This document shows positions 60,494-64,000 of a stretch of 64,000 bases of DNA, one piece after another (within the stretch, counting starts at the first letter, position 1; each line of letters begins with the position of its first letter). Origin of the DNA: Vibrio rhizosphaerae (lineage in GTDB: Bacteria > Pseudomonadota > Gammaproteobacteria > Enterobacterales > Vibrionaceae); contig NZ_AP024904.1 of the NCBI RefSeq assembly GCF_024347095.1, positions 930,001-994,000 of the forward strand. The letters run 5' to 3'. Both the position numbers and the translations under genes were made by a program. The notes under the pieces were generated by a model that saw only the letters and a program-made list of their open reading frames with translations, was not told the DNA's origin and did not search any database.

Positions 60494-60841
60494 CTATCTC
60501 ACCATACTCCGGTACTCAATCACGACTTGATTACCATCCACATAAACCGAATCAATATCACCATCGATGATCACTCGATTAACCAGTTTGACTTGTTGTT
60601 GGCCTTCTCGCTGTTGTTTGATGAGGCTGGGCATAAACAGGTAGGGATCGACATGAAGATGTCGACAGAATGATTGGACAAATTGCTGCGTCAGGGGTTC
60701 ACGCCCCCGCAAAATGTTAGACAGTTGGATTTGGGTCAGCCCCAACTGCTTCGCCACTTCCATTTGTGTCAGATGCATCCTCGCTTTTTGCGACATCCAG
60801 ACATGATAAAGTGCTTCAAGGTCGTCTTTTGTATAGGTCAT
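60494..60841 (-). CDS. XRE-type helix-turn-helix regulator
   Basis: A 115-residue protein with an N-terminal HTH (LTQMEVAKQLGLTQIQLSNILRGREPLTQQF, in outline) and a short C-terminal beta part ending VYVDGNQVVIEYRSMVR. AGGAG is eight bases before the chosen ATG; an alternative start lies 11 codons earlier. Targets unknown; it lies about 100 bases upstream of the carbonic anhydrase gene on the same strand, so it could regulate that gene or itself. Confidence 0.82.
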   Translation of the reverse strand: MTYTKDDLEALYHVWMSQKARMHLTQMEVAKQLGLTQIQLSNILRGREPLTQQFVQSFCRHLHVDPYLFMPSLIKQQREGQQQVKLVNRVIIDGDIDSVYVDGNQVVIEYRSMVR

Positions 60842-60986
60842 GAAGGGATCTCCTCTAAGGACGTTATCAACCACCGGGGGTGGTCAACAACGACTGATAT
60901 GATGAATCCCGACAACATGACAGATGTGTATGCGTGATGTGTCAACCAATCGTCATGATTGATTCACGAAACGACGCTTGAAGAAA

Positions 60987-61844
60987 CTACTCCTGAGAAG
61001 GGGCAACCAATAAGCTATCAAACGTCTTATGCCCGTGTAGTCCTTCAAAGTCTGATTCTTCAGCAATAAATTCCCGGAGTGAAGGACTGAGATCGACGGC
61101 GAGCTGAAGATCAATAATCGCTTGTTCTTCCGCCCCCAAGCGGGCATAGGCACAAGCGCGTTGATAAAGTGCCGGACCGTTGGTTTCATCAAGCTCCAAC
61201 ACGCGGTTACATAAGCTCATCGCCCAGTGATATTCTTTCATTTCCATCACAGCGTCGGCTTTATAGGTCAACGCTTCTAAGTCTCCCGGACGGATTTTCA
61301 GAATTTCATCATAAACTTCCACGCGTTGTTCTGGTGTCTGCACACTCTGAGCTCTGAGCCACAAGTTGTGAATCTCATTGATAATCTCAATCTCACGGTT
61401 ATTTTCGGTGATAATGCGCGTTTTACGCTTCAAATCACGCTCCAAGGCCAAGAATTTTTTCTCATAATCTTGGGCAATCTTATTTAAGCGCTTATCGGCC
61501 AGCTCCCGCGTGTTGGTCTTCACCTCTTTCAATGAATGCCAGCCAAATAAGGCGATCAATGACGCCGCAGCCGCAATGATGTAAAAGAAATAAGTGACCG
61601 TAACATTGGCATAATTCATTGATTTATCGGCAACGCTCAGTTCCCGATCTGTTATCTGAATCGTCAAACGGCGCTCCAGATCTTGCTGATCTTGTCTGAG
61701 CGATTTCAGCTCATCCAGAATATAACGCTCGATGAGCGGGCGATCCAAGATATCAGTTTGTGAGTATTTCTGTTCCGGCTCTGCAACGGCAGTTTTCAGA
61801 AAAAGAGACAGTATCATTGCAACCATCAGTATAATTTTTAACAC
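60987..61844 (-). CDS. Membrane-anchored TPR protein
   Basis: A 285-residue protein with a signal-like N-terminus (residues 3-21), a short periplasmic helix, one membrane segment (about 82-100, TYFFYIIAAAASLIALFGW), a coiled coil (about 105-160) and cytoplasmic TPR-like repeats (about 185-265: EVYDEILKIRPGDLEALTYKADAVMEMKEYHWAM, ALYQRACAYARLGAEEQAIIDLQ, in outline). Probably a scaffold for a complex at the inner membrane. GTG start with AGGGG seven bases upstream. No recognised family name. Confidence 0.65.
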   Translation of the reverse strand: MLKIILMVAMILSLFLKTAVAEPEQKYSQTDILDRPLIERYILDELKSLRQDQQDLERRLTIQITDRELSVADKSMNYANVTVTYFFYIIAAAASLIALFGWHSLKEVKTNTRELADKRLNKIAQDYEKKFLALERDLKRKTRIITENNREIEIINEIHNLWLRAQSVQTPEQRVEVYDEILKIRPGDLEALTYKADAVMEMKEYHWAMSLCNRVLELDETNGPALYQRACAYARLGAEEQAIIDLQLAVDLSPSLREFIAEESDFEGLHGHKTFDSLLVAPSQE

Positions 61845-62132
61845 AGCAGACCCCTTCTTTTAAATACCACTTCTGTTTCACACAACAAGCGTTCCCCATT
61901 GTCTAATGAAATACAGCACGAAACAATCCACAAGAGGTAAAAAAATAATTTATTTGTGTACAAACAAACCCACAAAAACATGAAAAATAACAAAAATATA
62001 TATTCTTTAATAATCAATAAATTACAACAAATAAAAATACACAGATCACAGAAATGCTTGATTTATATCCAATAAATGTTTAGAGTACAAAACATAGAAC
62101 AGTTAATTTTACAACAACGTAGGTCGTGATGA
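61845..62132. other. Promoter region of proVW
   Basis: About 290 bases, very AT-rich, between the divergent TPR gene and proV. AT-rich curved DNA of this kind is usual at H-NS-controlled osmotic promoters, but no specific -10/-35 pair or operator can be claimed. Confidence 0.4.
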
Positions 62133-63320
62133 ATGGAAGCTATATTAGAAGTAAAAGAGCTTTACAAAATATTCGGAGAGTCCGTTGACACAGCTTTTCC
62201 TTTAATGGAAAAGGGGCTGGATAAAGATCAAATTTTTGAAAAAACAGGCCTCACTGTCGGTGTCAAAAATGTTTCTCTCTCAATTCAAGAAGGTGAAATC
62301 TTCGTCATCATGGGGCTTTCCGGCTCTGGCAAATCAACACTGGTTCGGTTATTGAACCGGTTAATTGAACCCACCCAAGGCAGCGTCTTGCTCAAGGGCC
62401 GGGATATTGCTCGCATCTCCGCTAAGGATCTCTGTGAAGTCCGGCGTAAACAGATTTCAATGGTTTTCCAGAATTTTGCACTGATGCCACACATGACGGT
62501 GATCGACAATACTGCATTTGGCTTAGAGTTGGCGGGGATCGATAAACCAACCCGCTACCAACGTGCAAAAGAAGCTTTATCGCGTGTTGGACTGGAAGCA
62601 TATGTAGACTCTTATCCGGATGAACTTTCAGGCGGGATGAAGCAACGGGTGGGGCTGGCCCGGGCACTCACCAATGATCCTGACATTCTCTTAATGGACG
62701 AAGCATTTTCAGCTCTTGACCCGCTGATTCGTACCGAGATGCAAGATGAACTGATCCGGCTACAAAACGACGATAAACGCACGATTGTCTTTATCTCTCA
62801 TGATTTGGATGAAGCGATGCGTATCGGTGATCGGATTGCCATTATGCAAGATGGTGAAGTCGTTCAGGTCGGTACCCCGGATGACATTTTGCACAACCCG
62901 GCCAACGACTATGTCAGCTCTTTCTTCCGTGGGGTGAATGTTGCAAACATTCTCACTGCTAAAGATATTGCCCGCAGAAAAACGGCAACGGTTCTGAAAA
63001 AGCATGACAACGACGGACCGGCAGCGGCACTGCAACTGTTACTCGATAATGATAAAGAGTTCGGGATTGTGGTTGACCGCGGCAATACCTATGCAGGTGT
63101 CGTGTCTCTCGACTCGCTGAAAGAAGCTCAGAAACAGCGGAGTTCTCTCAACAGCGCTCTCTTACAAGACGCCATACATGTTCATGCCGATACGCCAATC
63201 AGTGAATTGATCGGTCAGGTTGCGACCATTCCTTACGCACTTCCCGTGATCGATGACAACAATTGCTATTTGGGCGTTATCAGTAAATCCCGATTACTTC
63301 AGACTTTAGACAGAGAATAA
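62133..63320 (+). CDS. proV: Glycine betaine/proline ABC transporter ATP-binding protein
   Basis: A 395-residue ABC ATPase that powers uptake of betaine-type osmoprotectants. Walker A is [17 protein letters not shown], the Q loop [11 protein letters not shown], the signature LSGGMKQRV, and Walker [17 protein letters not shown]. The N-terminal extension before Walker A ([24 protein letters not shown]) is typical of ProV. C-terminal CBS domains (from about residue 280) sense ionic strength. It is followed after four bases by proW. Confidence 0.95.
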   Translation: MEAILEVKELYKIFGESVDTAFPLMEKGLDKDQIFEKTGLTVGVKNVSLSIQEGEIFVIMGLSGSGKSTLVRLLNRLIEPTQGSVLLKGRDIARISAKDLCEVRRKQISMVFQNFALMPHMTVIDNTAFGLELAGIDKPTRYQRAKEALSRVGLEAYVDSYPDELSGGMKQRVGLARALTNDPDILLMDEAFSALDPLIRTEMQDELIRLQNDDKRTIVFISHDLDEAMRIGDRIAIMQDGEVVQVGTPDDILHNPANDYVSSFFRGVNVANILTAKDIARRKTATVLKKHDNDGPAAALQLLLDNDKEFGIVVDRGNTYAGVVSLDSLKEAQKQRSSLNSALLQDAIHVHADTPISELIGQVATIPYALPVIDDNNCYLGVISKSRLLQTLDRE

Positions 63321-63324
63321 TATT

Positions 63325-64000
63325 ATGGCAATGGAATCCACACAAAGCGTTGACCCTTGGGCGACAAGCACCACAACGAATAGTGACTGGTTAAATGCCA
63401 GCACACCACCACCAGAAACCTTTCACTGGTTACATCCATTTAAAGATGCACTGATCCCGTTTGATCATTGGGTCGAAACCGCACTCAACTGGCTCGTGGC
63501 ACATGGCCGCCCGCTGTTTCAGGCGATTCGCATTCCGATCGATCTGATTCTCAGTTCATTTCAAACCGCGCTGGTCTCGACACCGGCACCAATCATGTTA
63601 GTCCTGCTATTTCTGCTGGCTTGGCAGATGGCAGGGCTGCGCATGGGCATCATCTCACTGGTATCATTGATCGTCATCGGTCTGATCGGCGCTTGGAACG
63701 GCGCAATGGTAACGCTTGCATTGGTGATGACCTCGGTCTTTTTCTGCCTGCTGTTAGGGCTACCGCTCGGCATTTGGTTAGCCCGCAATCAGATGGCCGC
63801 GAAAGTGATTCGACCCGTTCTGGATGCCATGCAGACCACACCGGCATTTGTGTATCTGGTACCGATTGTGATGTTGTTCGGGATCGGGAATGTCCCCGGG
63901 GTTGTCGTGACCATCATCTTTGCGCTGCCACCGATTGTACGACTGACGATTCTCGGTATTCAACAAGTCCCCGATGATTTGATTGAGGCCGGCCACGCCT
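63325..64000 (+). CDS. proW: Glycine betaine/proline ABC transporter permease, partial at window end
   Basis: The frame opens with ATG GCA ATG GAA TCC and stays open to the end of the window, giving the first 225 residues. After a polar N-terminus ([15 protein letters not shown]) come [41 protein letters not shown] (in outline) and membrane helices with the start of the permease domain; [21 protein letters not shown] is the conserved ProW segment. The C-terminal third is outside the window, and proX is expected beyond it. Confidence 0.93.
   Translation, partial: MAMESTQSVDPWATSTTTNSDWLNASTPPPETFHWLHPFKDALIPFDHWVETALNWLVAHGRPLFQAIRIPIDLILSSFQTALVSTPAPIMLVLLFLLAWQMAGLRMGIISLVSLIVIGLIGAWNGAMVTLALVMTSVFFCLLLGLPLGIWLARNQMAAKVIRPVLDAMQTTPAFVYLVPIVMLFGIGNVPGVVVTIIFALPPIVRLTILGIQQVPDDLIEAGHA

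Noticed and set aside
1..64000. tRNA, rRNA or prophage genes
   Set aside because: No cloverleaf with a TTCGA arm, no rRNA stretch and no phage structural or integrase gene was seen while reading both strands.

Overview
The window looks like Vibrio DNA, probably from the second chromosome. The pointers are a complete Qrr quorum-sensing small RNA with its sigma-54 promoter and LuxO-type site, Vibrio-type orphan families (DUF3541-like, DUF2850, thermostable hemolysin), an ectABC-ask operon for ectoine, proVW, and a VgrG/DUF4123/Rhs type VI module. Dispersed GTGTCTGTCC repeats beside a REP-associated transposase gene suggest a repeat-rich species; the exact species cannot be read from the sequence. 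Most calls are family assignments made by eye from the translations; no search was run.

Layout. 0-3.6 kb: DUF3541-like secreted protein, the NAD regulator nrtR and divergent pncB, with two copies of a 13-bp palindrome before pncB. 3.7-9.4 kb: CorC/HlyC-like domain protein, MscS channel, DUF2850, pirin, a chemoreceptor and a lone periplasmic Cache-type sensor. 9.5-15.4 kb: periplasmic asparaginase and ectA-ectB-ectC-ask. 15.6-17.6 kb: the qrr RNA gene and a degenerate, truncated acetoacetyl-CoA-synthetase-like protein. 17.9-24.4 kb: a minus-strand operon of thermostable-hemolysin-like (GNAT-like) protein, AMP-forming ligase, haem-oxygenase-like di-iron oxidase, TPR protein, OmpR/QseBC-type two-component system and SDR reductase, preceded by a PmrA-type box; this is the best candidate for an undescribed pathway. 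24.5-34.4 kb: methyltransferase, DUF3299, lipoprotein alkaline phosphatase, the REP-associated transposase with its repeats, EamA exporter, LysR and Lrp regulators, and the folate-independent methionine synthase pair mesX-mesD. 34.6-36.6 kb: DUF1826 and COG0523 metallochaperone behind a Zur-like box.

36.7-49.3 kb is an AT-rich accessory island: unrecognised membrane proteins (one DUF6708-like), a duplicated 66-residue gene around an IS3 remnant, an orphan Rhs tip with a possible immunity gene, then the vgrG-DUF4123-rhs-immunity operon read leftwards. 49.6-56.1 kb: small DUF1289 and HopJ genes, two tandem paralogous membrane histidine kinases and a convergent receiver/DUF3369/HD-GYP protein. 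56.4-64 kb: nadD-like and nadE divergent pair, anaerobic C4-dicarboxylate carrier, alpha carbonic anhydrase, an XRE regulator, a membrane TPR protein, and proV with proW cut by the window end.

Themes: NAD salvage (nrtR/pncB plus nadD-like/nadE), osmoadaptation (ectoine synthesis, glycine-betaine-type import, MscS), quorum sensing (qrr), metal and phosphate limitation (Zur-type locus, phoA) and interbacterial competition (Rhs island).
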